DNA from: an uncultured Collinsella sp.
Lineage (GTDB): Bacteria; Actinomycetota; Coriobacteriia; Coriobacteriales; Coriobacteriaceae
Assembly (NCBI GenBank): GCA_937934355.1
Contig: CALGZY010000009.1
Coordinates: 1-18,390 of the forward strand
DNA: 18,390 nucleotides
Direction: 5' to 3'
This document shows positions 6,180-12,723 of the stretch, in pieces. Every line of letters starts with the position of its first letter. Position 1 is the first letter of the stretch. The notes below the pieces were generated by a model. That model searched no databases, was not told the DNA's origin, and was given only the letters and a program-made list of their open reading frames with translations. A program made the translations under genes and the position numbers.

Positions 6180-6899
6180 ATGAGCAACGCAGCCGAGATG
6201 GATGCACAGGAGATTATCAACTACATCGCCACCGCGCCCAAAAAGACGCCCGTCAAGCTGTACGTGCGCGAAAAGCCCGGCATGAAGGTCCAGTGGGGCG
6301 ATGCGCACGTCTACGGCGGTCGTCGTGGCAAGACCGTCTTTGGTGACTGGGATGAGCTTAAGGCCATCCTGGACGCCAACGCCGACTCCATCGACTACTA
6401 CGACGTAGAGAACGACTGTCGCAACTCCGCCGTGCCCATGCTCGACCTTAAGGGCATCAACGCCCGCATCGAGCCGGGCGCGATCATCCGCGACCGCGTC
6501 GAGATTGGCGATCACGCCGTCATCATGATGGGCGCCATCATCAACATCGGCTCCGTTATCGGCGAGGGTTCCATGATCGATATGGGCGCCGTGCTGGGCG
6601 GTCGCGCCACCGTGGGCAAGAACTGCCACATCGGCGCCGGCACCGTGTTGGCGGGCGTCGTGGAGCCCGCAAGCGCCACGCCTGTCATCATCGAGGACGA
6701 TGTCATGATCGGCGCTAACGCCGTGGTCCTGGAAGGCGTGCGCGTGGGCAAGGGCGCTGTTGTCGCCGCCGGCGCCGTGTGCGTCGAGGACGTCCCCGCC
6801 GGCGCCGTCGTGGCCGGTGTCCCCGCCCGCGTCATCAAGATGCGCGACGAGAAGACCGACAGCAAGACCGGCCTGGAAGAGGGCCTGCGCCAGCTTTAA
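6180..6899 (+). CDS. dapH: 2,3,4,5-tetrahydropyridine-2,6-dicarboxylate N-acetyltransferase
   Basis: This 239-residue protein uses acetyl-CoA to acetylate tetrahydrodipicolinate, which commits the pathway to the acetylase branch of DAP synthesis rather than the succinylase or direct aminotransferase branches. Residues 1-80 form the family's alpha-helical N-terminal domain ([20 protein letters not shown]). Residues about 90-225 are hexapeptide repeats of a left-handed beta-helix, including [20 protein letters not shown] and [18 protein letters not shown]. The length matches B. subtilis DapH (about 236). AAGGAGAG lies seven bases before ATG 6180. It is the last gene of the operon and is followed two bases later by a perfect 12-bp hairpin that begins a repeated intergenic element. 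The aminotransferase and deacetylase needed next could be the genes at 11442-12605 and 1531-2718. Confidence 0.93.
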   Translation: MSNAAEMDAQEIINYIATAPKKTPVKLYVREKPGMKVQWGDAHVYGGRRGKTVFGDWDELKAILDANADSIDYYDVENDCRNSAVPMLDLKGINARIEPGAIIRDRVEIGDHAVIMMGAIINIGSVIGEGSMIDMGAVLGGRATVGKNCHIGAGTVLAGVVEPASATPVIIEDDVMIGANAVVLEGVRVGKGAVVAAGAVCVEDVPAGAVVAGVPARVIKMRDEKTDSKTGLEEGLRQL

Positions 6900-6901
6900 T
6901 A

Positions 6902-7030
6902 GTTACGCGGTTTTGACAAACCGCGTAACAGGTCGACGCTGCAAACGAGCCAGGGCGGCAATCTGACGTTCAATCGTCGGTCGTGTACCGAAGTACGCTT
7001 CCCTCCTCTTTCACGTCACCTTGCTCGCCT
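6902..7030 (-). repeat. structured intergenic element, copy A (hairpin plus cloverleaf-like stem)
   Basis: Two bases after the dapH stop, GTTACGCGGTTT-tgac-AAACCGCGTAAC (6902-6929) forms a perfect 12-bp stem. Read on the minus strand, the element has an outer stem of 7030-7023 with 6950-6943 (AGGCGAGC/GCTCGTTT, two G-T pairs), an inner stem TGACGT/ACGTCA (7018-7013, 6969-6964), a conserved GTGAAAGAGGAG and a GTAC-TTCG-GTAC tetraloop hairpin (6996-6985). It then continues into GCAGCGTCGA (6942-6933) and the terminal hairpin. Copy B near 17.4 kb has the same order in opposite orientation. The element fills most of the 222-nt gap between convergent dapH and the RelE-type toxin gene. Confidence 0.7.
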
Positions 7031-7082
7031 AGGGACGTTTTCGCTGACGTATGCTCGACCTGCAACGTAATTCAGCCCCAAG

Positions 7083-7115
7083 TAAAAAGGCCGAAGCCCT
7101 CGTCCGAGGCTTCGG
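7083..7115 (-). terminator. intrinsic terminator of the Phd/RelE-type operon
   Basis: Read leftward, CCGAAGCC and GGCTTCGG (7115-7108 with 7098-7091) form an eight-pair stem, extended inward by CTCG/CGAG with one bulged base. GGCC and a TTTTT run (7088-7084) follow. It lies seven bases past the stop of the toxin gene at 7122. Confidence 0.75.
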
Positions 7116-7121
7116 ACTTCA

Positions 7122-7466
7122 TCATCTCAGGGTTCCGTCGTATTCAACCATGGCGGGTTGCTTTGACAGGCGCCCTACGGCCGTCTTATAGACCTCGGAA
7201 CGATCGCGCCGCCCTATTGCCACAATCTCGGCAATCTCAACCATTCCGTCCTCTCGGATTCGGAAAACCATTCTGAGTCCCGCATTCCGCCATTTAATCT
7301 TTTTGCAGCCGGCGAGCTCGCCGTGAAGCGGCGTTCCGATTTCATCAGCGCGCGTCTTTAATTTTGCGACGGCAATACGGACGAGTCTGCGCTGGGATCC
7401 ATCCAGTTTTTGATATTCCTTCTCGACGTCTCGATTCAAAAAGCCGACAACAAAATGCCCGCTCAT
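7122..7466 (-). CDS. RelE/ParE-superfamily toxin
   Basis: This 114-residue toxin belongs to a type II module. RelE-like members cut ribosome-bound mRNA and ParE-like members poison gyrase; the sequence does not settle which. Visible family features are a helical hairpin (RDVEKEYQKLDGSQRRLVRI), TPLHGELAGCKKIKWRNAGL leading into RMVFRIRE, then VEIAEIVAIGRRDRSEVYKT at the C-terminal strands and helix. The start ATG 7466 overlaps the end of the antitoxin gene in an ATGA, so the two are translationally coupled. The antitoxin comes first, the opposite order to the higBA module. An intrinsic terminator follows directly. Nothing looks truncated. Confidence 0.82.
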   Translation of the reverse strand: MSGHFVVGFLNRDVEKEYQKLDGSQRRLVRIAVAKLKTRADEIGTPLHGELAGCKKIKWRNAGLRMVFRIREDGMVEIAEIVAIGRRDRSEVYKTAVGRLSKQPAMVEYDGTLR

Positions 7467-7813
7467 TCGAAAAGATCCTCGTCGGGAATCGCGTCCGGAT
7501 CCATCGACTCAAGCTCCGCGAGCTCCTCGGCAGTTAAGGCGTCCTCAAACGGAACAAACTCATACGGACCATGCTTGACTCGATCCGCAGCGATGCGATT
7601 TATCTCAAGTTCACGCAGATACTGCAGCGCGCCGTACATTTCCTCATAGGCAGCATAGTCGATAATCACGGTATCGATATCATTATGATCAGCAATGAAC
7701 TGAGGCGCGCGTTTTGCGCGTTTACGAATGGCAGATAAGGACTTGCTTGCTTCGGTAGCAGAAACAACCTGGTCTTTTGTAAACACCGGTTTTTCCAGAA
7801 CAAGTGGGGACAT
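7463..7813 (-). CDS. Phd/YefM-type antitoxin
   Basis: This 116-residue protein is partner to the RelE/ParE toxin. The N-terminal half (FTKDQVVSATEASKSLSAIR, then VIIDYAAYEEMYGALQYL) has the pattern of the Phd/YefM fold, which binds DNA as a dimer. The C-terminus is acidic (LTAEELAELESMDPDAIPDE), as expected for the flexible toxin-binding tail. ATG 7813 was chosen because GGAGG ends five bases upstream; the frame can be extended to 7825, but the TTG there lies inside that ribosome binding site. The gene shares four bases with the toxin gene. A long palindrome starting 21 bp upstream is the likely autoregulatory operator. Codon use is slightly more A+T-rich than in the housekeeping neighbours, which fits a mobile module. 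Confidence 0.83.
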   Translation of the reverse strand: MSPLVLEKPVFTKDQVVSATEASKSLSAIRKRAKRAPQFIADHNDIDTVIIDYAAYEEMYGALQYLRELEINRIAADRVKHGPYEFVPFEDALTAEELAELESMDPDAIPDEDLFE

Positions 7814-7833
7814 TTTGACCTCCAAAAAAATAA

Positions 7834-7875
7834 TCTGGATTATATTTCAAAGTATACTTCAAAATATAATCCAGA
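7834..7875 (-). promoter_or_regulatory. 42-bp palindromic operator of the Phd/RelE-type module
   Basis: TCTGGATTATATTT (7834-7847) is perfectly complementary to AAATATAATCCAGA (7862-7875). The centre, AAGTATACTT (7850-7859), is itself a perfect palindrome on the same axis, so 19 of 21 symmetric positions pair. On the minus strand it includes TATACT and TATAAT, either of which could be the -10. Antitoxin binding here would cover the promoter. Confidence 0.75.
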
Positions 7876-7898
7876 CTTTTATTCAAAAGTAAAAGGCC

Positions 7899-8903
7899 TT
7901 ATCGGTTCTCGATGCTGCCGATATTCTTGAGCTCGATGGAGATGAGGCCGTTGGGCTCGTTGACGAACTCGATATACTCGGAATTCGAACCCATCTCGGC
8001 CGGGAAGCTGATCTCGATGCCCGTGTCGGTACGAATCTTGTGATTGCGCACCGCCGCGCGTTCGACCTGCTTGCGCTCCACGGGCACACGCTCAGGCACC
8101 TTCTCCTCGGTCAGCGCCGCACGCACGCTTTCCTTGATGACCGGCTCGTCCTCAAAGACCTCATCGACAATATCCCAAGGCGGCAGCTCCTCGTCATCCT
8201 CAACCTTCTCGGCAACGGCAGCCTTAACCTTAGCGAGCGCTACGGCCGTGTTGGCACCGTGCTCCTCGGCGACTTCCTCGACCACACGCGTCACGGTGTC
8301 GATGACCTCCTTGCTCGATACGCCCGTGTCGCACTGCAGCAGGCCATCGGGGATAAGCATACGGTCCTCGCCGGCAATCTTGCGCTTCTTGTCCACGTAG
8401 CCGATCTCCATGGTGCTCGCGCGCACGATGGCATAGCTCGGCACCTTTTGCGAGGGGTTCGGCAGAATGGCGTAGTGGCGCGCGATGTCGTTGCGCACCT
8501 CCCCCTCCTCTCGGCCCACTTCGTGCATAAAAGCCTGCTTGGAGCCCAGCAGCATCACGGCAAACCAGCGGGCATCCTCATCGTCGTCAAAATCGGCCAC
8601 GAGCACATCGGTGGACTCGGCTTTCTCGGCTTTGGTGAGCTCGGAGGAGATAAACTCCGCAATCTGCTGCGACAGGTCCACGAACTCGCGCTCGCCAAAG
8701 AAATAGCCCTTGAGCTCGCCGCCAAACGCAGAGTTCTCGGCAAATGTGGCACGTTTATTATCGGCCGAGGTACGCGCGCGGCGCAGATGCGTGGTCACGA
8801 AGCTGCGCACGGTACGGCTCTCGATATCGAGCTCGCGCTGGCTCATGACGTTGACGGCAGAGTCAAAGTCCAGGATATGCAGAATCGCGTGATTGATTTT
8901 CAT
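7899..8903 (-). CDS. nucleoid-associated protein, NdpA/YejK family
   Basis: This 334-residue member of the NdpA family (DNA-associated proteins named after E. coli YejK) is of the type found in clostridia and related Gram-positives. Recognisable stretches are MKINHAILHILDFDSAV at the start, STDVLVADFDDDEDARWFAV, IARHYAILPNPSQKVPSYAI, YVDKKRKIAGED, and the C-terminal HKIRTDTGIEISFPAE and GLISIELKNIGSI. ATG 8903 is preferred since the family begins Met-Lys-Ile-Asn; an ATG at 8912, three codons upstream, is possible and the ribosome binding site is modest for both. How the family acts is poorly known. It stands alone, with a candidate -10 upstream and the Phd/RelE-type module downstream, without a clear terminator between. 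Confidence 0.85.
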   Translation of the reverse strand: MKINHAILHILDFDSAVNVMSQRELDIESRTVRSFVTTHLRRARTSADNKRATFAENSAFGGELKGYFFGEREFVDLSQQIAEFISSELTKAEKAESTDVLVADFDDDEDARWFAVMLLGSKQAFMHEVGREEGEVRNDIARHYAILPNPSQKVPSYAIVRASTMEIGYVDKKRKIAGEDRMLIPDGLLQCDTGVSSKEVIDTVTRVVEEVAEEHGANTAVALAKVKAAVAEKVEDDEELPPWDIVDEVFEDEPVIKESVRAALTEEKVPERVPVERKQVERAAVRNHKIRTDTGIEISFPAEMGSNSEYIEFVNEPNGLISIELKNIGSIENR

Positions 8904-8941
8904 ATACGGCATTCCGTTCTAGATCGATTTCGGCACGAACC

Positions 8942-8947
8942 AGTATA
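8942..8947 (-). promoter_or_regulatory. candidate -10 box upstream of the NdpA gene
   Basis: Read leftward, TATACT lies at 8947-8942, about 40 bp upstream of the start codon, in the 111-bp gap after the hydrolase gene. No convincing -35 box is seen at 16-18 bp. Confidence 0.3.
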
Positions 8948-8978
8948 GCGGTCGAGCCCGCCCCAGGCGCATCGAAGA

Positions 8979-9011
8979 TTGGTGCATCGGGGACAGGTTG
9001 CTTTGCGCCAA
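8979..9011 (+). repeat. REP-like hairpin repeat, copy 1
   Basis: TTGGTGC (8979-8985) can pair with GCGCCAA (9005-9011), with one G-T pair, around a loop containing GGGGACAGGTTGC. The same 30-bp pattern returns at 10193-10223 in the same orientation. The pair brackets the gene at 9015-10175. This copy starts three bases past its stop codon. Confidence 0.6.
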
Positions 9012-9014
9012 TGG

Positions 9015-10175
9015 TTAGCGCAGGAGCTCGGACTGCCAAGCCTCGAGCTGTTCTGCCAAACTCTTGCCGGCAGCGGGCACGTCAATCTGGGGTCGTTTGG
9101 GCAACAGTGCGCATTTAAGGATCGCCACGATGGTCTGCGAGATAAAGCGTCGCGTATCTTTGTCAAAGCCTTGCGCAGCCTGGAGCATCACGGGCAGACT
9201 CTCACGCAGATTTCCTGCGATATCCGCAAACCGTTCGGCGTCCGTAGCCTCAAACACGGAGAACAACGCATCTACAAAACGCTCGCGCTCGCTAGGTGAC
9301 ACTGCAAGCAGCATCTCGCGAATGGAGCCATCAACGTATCGAGCACCGGCGGACAGGCGCTCACAGTATACGAAGTCGCAACCATCAACCACCCAGCTAA
9401 AGGGATTGTGCTGCAGCAGACTGAACTCGGTGCTCTCAACGATGGCATAGTCCTCCTGCGTCTCGAACATCATGCCAAAGATCGACGACCGAGGTAGCGT
9501 CTTGTCGATTCGACCGGAAAGATCGGCAAAGGCGTTGCCGTTCAGAAACTCCTCGACGAACCCTGGACCATCATGGGAATACGCCCGTTCGATTCGCTCA
9601 CGGGCGACATCGGAGCACATCGCCGCACCGTACACCGCAAGGTTTCCACCCTTGGAATGACCTCCGCACAAAAGCGGCCCGTCGATCGCATCCGCCGCCT
9701 CGTCCACATAACGCGCCGCGGATTCCTGGGCCGGCACAGGACACCGGAACGCCATGTTAAAGTCCTCTTTCCAGCCCACAATCGTGCTGTCGGTCCCCCG
9801 GAAGGAAAGATAGCTAAACCCCGCCGGAAACCGGAACGCCATGGCTGCAAACTGCTCCGTCGCCACCACATCGCTCACGGCACGATAGCCGCAAACGTGC
9901 ACGCCGCGGTATCTGGGATTTGCTGCCACGGCCTCCAACAAGGCCCTGCTTCCCTCTGGGTCCCACAAGTCGTCAATCATGTCCCGGTAGCACTCGGCAC
10001 GCAGCAGTTCGCGTACGTCTAGGCCCTGCCAGTTCGTCAGCCCCGCCATATCACCCGGCAAGCGCAAATAGGACAACCACGCAAAGACCAGGCTATCCAC
10101 CGCGCAGAACGGCCGCTCCTCAAAGGGATCAAACGCCGTCTGGACATAGGTCAAAAAATTAGGCGAATCCGACAT
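9015..10175 (-). CDS. DUF2974 (Mbeg1-like) alpha/beta-hydrolase-fold protein
   Basis: This 386-residue protein has the lipase-type nucleophile elbow GGHSKGGNLA (Ser in Gly-His-Ser-Lys-Gly) at about residue 174. Upstream lie YLSFRGTDSTIVGWKEDFNM, the usual strand and oxyanion region of DUF2974 proteins, and FCAVDSLVFAWLSYLRLP near the N-terminus, also typical. YSHDGPGF follows the elbow. There is no signal peptide, so it is probably cytoplasmic, and its substrate is unknown. ATG 10175 has GGGAGGG two to eight bases upstream. The gene is flanked on both sides by the same REP-like hairpin. The family assignment is from motif pattern and length; esterase or lipase activity is inferred from the fold. 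Confidence 0.8.
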   Translation of the reverse strand: MSDSPNFLTYVQTAFDPFEERPFCAVDSLVFAWLSYLRLPGDMAGLTNWQGLDVRELLRAECYRDMIDDLWDPEGSRALLEAVAANPRYRGVHVCGYRAVSDVVATEQFAAMAFRFPAGFSYLSFRGTDSTIVGWKEDFNMAFRCPVPAQESAARYVDEAADAIDGPLLCGGHSKGGNLAVYGAAMCSDVARERIERAYSHDGPGFVEEFLNGNAFADLSGRIDKTLPRSSIFGMMFETQEDYAIVESTEFSLLQHNPFSWVVDGCDFVYCERLSAGARYVDGSIREMLLAVSPSERERFVDALFSVFEATDAERFADIAGNLRESLPVMLQAAQGFDKDTRRFISQTIVAILKCALLPKRPQIDVPAAGKSLAEQLEAWQSELLR

Positions 10176-10192
10176 GGCCCTCCCATCAACTA

Positions 10193-10223
10193 TGGTGCAT
10201 TGGAGTCAGGTTACTTTGCACCA
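10193..10223 (+). repeat. REP-like hairpin repeat, copy 2
   Basis: TGGTGC (10193-10198) pairs with GCACCA (10218-10223) around ATTGGAGTCAGGTTACTTT. It matches copy 1 at 8979-9011 at most positions (shared GGTGCAT, CAGGTT, CTTTGC, CCAA). It lies 18 bp upstream of the hydrolase start codon and touches the T run of the ldh terminator. Confidence 0.6.
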
Positions 10224-10256
10224 AAAAGGCGCCCGGGCCGTGTGGACCCGGACGCC
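10223..10256 (-). terminator. intrinsic terminator of ldh
   Basis: Read leftward, GGCGTCCGGG-tccacacgg-CCCGGGCGCC (10256-10247 with 10237-10228) is a ten-pair stem with one G-T, followed by TTTTT (10227-10223). It lies 33 bp past the ldh stop codon. Confidence 0.87.
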
Positions 10257-10289
10257 TTCATTGTAGCTTTTCACTCTAGCGAGCTTGAT

Positions 10290-11240
10290 TTAGCAGGAAA
10301 AGTCGACGCTGTCGATGATGTCCTTGAGGGCCTTGGCGGAGGCAGTGAGCTCATGTTGCTCGTCATCGTTCAGCGGCACGGGGACGCGGCAGACAACGCC
10401 GTCGCGGCCAACGACGGTCGGCATGGAGATGGCAAGATCGGACAGGCCATACTCGCCCACCATGAGCGAGGAGACGGGCAGAACGGTCTGCTCGTCACGC
10501 ATGACAGCGGTGCAGATGCGCTTGACGGCCATGGCGACGCCATAGTAGGTGGCGTGCTTCTTCTCGATGATGGTGTAGGCGGAGTTCTTGACGTCCTCGG
10601 CGATACGCTTCTCGGCGGCTTCGTGCTCCAGGTGGCCGTGAAGCTCGCAGAAGGTGTTCAGCGGAACGCCGGCAACCTGAGCGCTGGACCAAGCGACGAA
10701 CTCGGAGTCGCCGTGCTCACCCATGACATAGGCCTGGACATCGCGCGGGTCAACCTCAACGTGGGCACCAAGCATCTGCTGCAGACGGCCGGTGTCGAGC
10801 ACGGTGCCGGAACCGATGACATGGCCCTCGGGCAGGCCGGACATCTTGATGGCAGCATAGGTCAGAACATCGACCGGGTTGGAGACGATGAGCAGAATGC
10901 CGTCGAAGCCGGACTTCTTAATCTCGGGGATAATGGACTTAAAGATGTTGACGTTCTTGTTGACCAGGTCCAGGCGGGTCTCACCGGGCTTCTGGGCAGC
11001 ACCGGCGGTGACGACAATCATGGCGGCGTCGGCGACATCGGAATAATCGCCGGCGTAGATCTTCATCGGCTCGGCAAACGTCATGCCGTGCGCGATATCC
11101 AGAGCCTCGCCCTCGGCGCGATTCTTGTCCACGTCGATGAGGACCATCTCGGAGAACAGGCCACTCTGCATCAGCGCGAACGCCGAAGACGAACCGACGA
11201 AACCGCAGCCGACAATAGCGACCTTTTTCTCGTTAACCAT
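10290..11240 (-). CDS. ldh: L-lactate dehydrogenase
   Basis: This 316-residue NAD-dependent enzyme reduces pyruvate to L-lactate, regenerating NAD in fermentation. VAIVGCGFVGSS is the NAD-binding loop. AAQKPGETRLDL holds the specificity Gln83 (lactate rather than malate dehydrogenase) and Arg89. VLDTGRLQ gives Asp149 and Arg152, and GEHGDSEF the catalytic His176. All are intact. ATG 11240 is chosen because GGGAG lies seven bases upstream and the protein then starts just before the Rossmann fold; the frame stays open to 11318 but that adds nothing conserved. It is followed by a strong terminator. A terminator-like hairpin lies 27 bp upstream in its leader. No clear Rex-type palindrome was found. 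Confidence 0.94.
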   Translation of the reverse strand: MVNEKKVAIVGCGFVGSSSAFALMQSGLFSEMVLIDVDKNRAEGEALDIAHGMTFAEPMKIYAGDYSDVADAAMIVVTAGAAQKPGETRLDLVNKNVNIFKSIIPEIKKSGFDGILLIVSNPVDVLTYAAIKMSGLPEGHVIGSGTVLDTGRLQQMLGAHVEVDPRDVQAYVMGEHGDSEFVAWSSAQVAGVPLNTFCELHGHLEHEAAEKRIAEDVKNSAYTIIEKKHATYYGVAMAVKRICTAVMRDEQTVLPVSSLMVGEYGLSDLAISMPTVVGRDGVVCRVPVPLNDDEQHELTASAKALKDIIDSVDFSC

Positions 11241-11267
11241 TAGAAACTCCCATCTCTCTCCACAAAC

Positions 11268-11296
11268 AAGCCGCCCGGGAACGACCCGAGCGGCTT
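11268..11296 (-). terminator. terminator-like hairpin between the aminotransferase gene and ldh
   Basis: Read leftward, AAGCCGCTCGGG-tcgtt-CCCGGGCGGCTT (11296-11285 with 11279-11268) is a twelve-pair stem with one G-T, followed by GTTTGTGG. The T tract is poor. It ends 27 bp before the ldh start, leaving no room for a promoter after it. It therefore either ends the aminotransferase transcript or lies in the ldh leader. Confidence 0.5.
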
Positions 11297-11441
11297 GCCG
11301 TAATCCCAATACATCCAATCGGGACTTTGATTATGCTCCTATTCGCAGGCAAATATCGACCGTTTACCGAAATTATTTGCAGGATTCGTAAAGTAACTGC
11401 ACGAAATCGGTTTCGAGCTATTGACGAGCCGAAATACCTTT

Positions 11442-12605
11442 CTAATACAGGCCCGCCTCGCGAATGGCCTCGACAGCCAAAGCAATCTGATCGGGCGGCA
11501 GAACCAGCGCCATGCGCACGTGCCCCTCGCCCGAAGGACCAAAGCTCGCGCCCGGCGTCACCACAACGCCGGCCTTCTCCATAAGCTCCTCGCAAAACGC
11601 CATGGAATCGGTGCGGCCACCGGGGAGCTTGGCCCACACAAACATAGATCCATGCGCGTTGGGACGCTCCCAGCCCAGGCCCTCAAGACCGTCGCACAGG
11701 GCATCGCGGCGCTCCTGGTACTTCAGACGCTGCGCCTCGACCTCATCGCGTGGGCCATTAAGGCACGCGATAGCAGCCTTCTGGATCGGGAAGAACATAC
11801 CAAAGTCGATCTGGCCGCGCAGCTTGGCAAAGGCAGAGACCACGTCCTCGCGGCCGACCAAAAAGCCGATACGCGCACCGGTGACGTTAAACGACTTGGA
11901 GAGCGAGAAGAACTCCACGCCCACCTCGAGCGCGCCGGGATACTGCAAGAAGCTGCCACCCGGCTCACCGTCAAACACGATGTCGGAGTATGCGTTGTCA
12001 TGGACGATGAGAAGGTCGTGCTCGCGGGCGAAAGCGATGATCTCCTCATAGACCTCGGGCGTGCCCACCGAGCCCACCGGGTTAGCGGGCAGCGACACGA
12101 TCATATACTTGGCGCGATCGGCCACCTCGGGATCGATGCCCGCCACATAGGGCAGGTAATTATGCTCGGCAACCAGCGGATAGTATTCGAGCTTGGCATC
12201 GGCGATCTTGGCACCCGCCTCAAAGACCGGGTAGCACGGATCGGGAACCAGAATGGTGTCGCCCGGATCGAGCAGGGCCAGGCCCAAATGGCCCACGCCC
12301 TCCTGCGTGCCGTTGCACGACTGCACCATGGACGGCGTAATGCCCGAAACGCCAAAGCGGCGTTCATAGTAATCGCACACGGCCTGCTTGAGTTCAGGCA
12401 GGTCGCGCAGGGCATACTTCCACATCTCGGGATCTTGGGCTGCTTGCGTGAGCGCCTCGACCACATGGTCGTACGGCTTAAAGTCGGGCGTGCCCACGCT
12501 CATGTTGTAAATGGTCTTGCCCTGAGCCTTCAGCGCGAGCAGTTTGTTGTTGAGCGAGGCAAAAACCTCCGCGCCAAAGCGGTCGAGACGCTGCGATGCC
12601 TGCAT
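11442..12605 (-). CDS. class I PLP aminotransferase, candidate N-acetyl-LL-diaminopimelate aminotransferase
   Basis: This 387-residue fold-I aminotransferase resembles the LL-DAP/PatA group. TIYNMSVGTPDFKPYDHVV is at the N-terminus, CNGTQEGVGHLGLALLDPGD and PDPCYPVFEAG follow, then SLPANPVGS (the usual NPTG is NPVG), HDNAYSDIVFDG, and the PLP lysine in SLSKSFNVTGARIGF. RMALVLP near the C-terminus supplies the carboxylate arginine. ATG 12605 has AAAGGTGG seven bases upstream, whereas the longer frame to 12695 reads through the terminator hairpin. DapH elsewhere in the window makes the N-acetylated keto acid that such an enzyme would aminate, so a DAP role is plausible. Aspartate or aromatic aminotransferase activity is the alternative. 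The gene is separated from nadE and ldh by hairpins. Confidence 0.85.
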   Translation of the reverse strand: MQASQRLDRFGAEVFASLNNKLLALKAQGKTIYNMSVGTPDFKPYDHVVEALTQAAQDPEMWKYALRDLPELKQAVCDYYERRFGVSGITPSMVQSCNGTQEGVGHLGLALLDPGDTILVPDPCYPVFEAGAKIADAKLEYYPLVAEHNYLPYVAGIDPEVADRAKYMIVSLPANPVGSVGTPEVYEEIIAFAREHDLLIVHDNAYSDIVFDGEPGGSFLQYPGALEVGVEFFSLSKSFNVTGARIGFLVGREDVVSAFAKLRGQIDFGMFFPIQKAAIACLNGPRDEVEAQRLKYQERRDALCDGLEGLGWERPNAHGSMFVWAKLPGGRTDSMAFCEELMEKAGVVVTPGASFGPSGEGHVRMALVLPPDQIALAVEAIREAGLY

Positions 12606-12624
12606 GGTGCCACCTTTCGATATG

Positions 12625-12654
12625 AAAAACGCGGCGCTCCGACAAGAGCGCCGC
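12625..12654 (-). terminator. intrinsic terminator between nadE and the aminotransferase gene
   Basis: Read leftward, GCGGCGCTC-ttgtcg-GAGCGCCGC (12654-12646 with 12639-12631) is a perfect nine-pair GC stem, followed by G and TTTTT (12629-12625). Only about 20 bp remain to the aminotransferase start codon, so it may also act as an attenuator or 5' stem of that gene's mRNA. Confidence 0.75.
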
Positions 12655-12655
12655 G

Positions 12656-12706
12656 CAATACGGGCCATCAGATTGCAAAAGTGTAACGCTTGCAACCCCC
12701 GTATTG
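12656..12706 (-). promoter_or_regulatory. inverted repeat with candidate aminotransferase promoter after nadE
   Basis: CAATACGGG (12656-12664) is complementary to CCCGTATTG (12698-12706). The 33-bp loop contains, read leftward, TTGCAA (12695-12690) and TCTGAT (12672-12667) at 17-bp spacing, each four of six to consensus. A start near 12660 would put the hairpin at 12631-12654 at the very 5' end of the aminotransferase mRNA. This is the only promoter-like pair seen here. Confidence 0.4.
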
Positions 12707-12723
12707 GTTCAATTTAGCCAACC

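Noticed and set aside
11349..11380. GCAAATA/TATTTGC inverted repeat as a Rex-type operator for ldh
   Set aside because: The 18-bp spacing and bases do not match the known Rex consensus. It is too weak to list as a site.
11421..12686. A 421-residue plus-strand open frame opposite the aminotransferase gene, and a similar one at 13624-14814 opposite nadE
   Set aside because: Both are antisense shadows of genes with intact active-site motifs. They show no domain pattern of their own.
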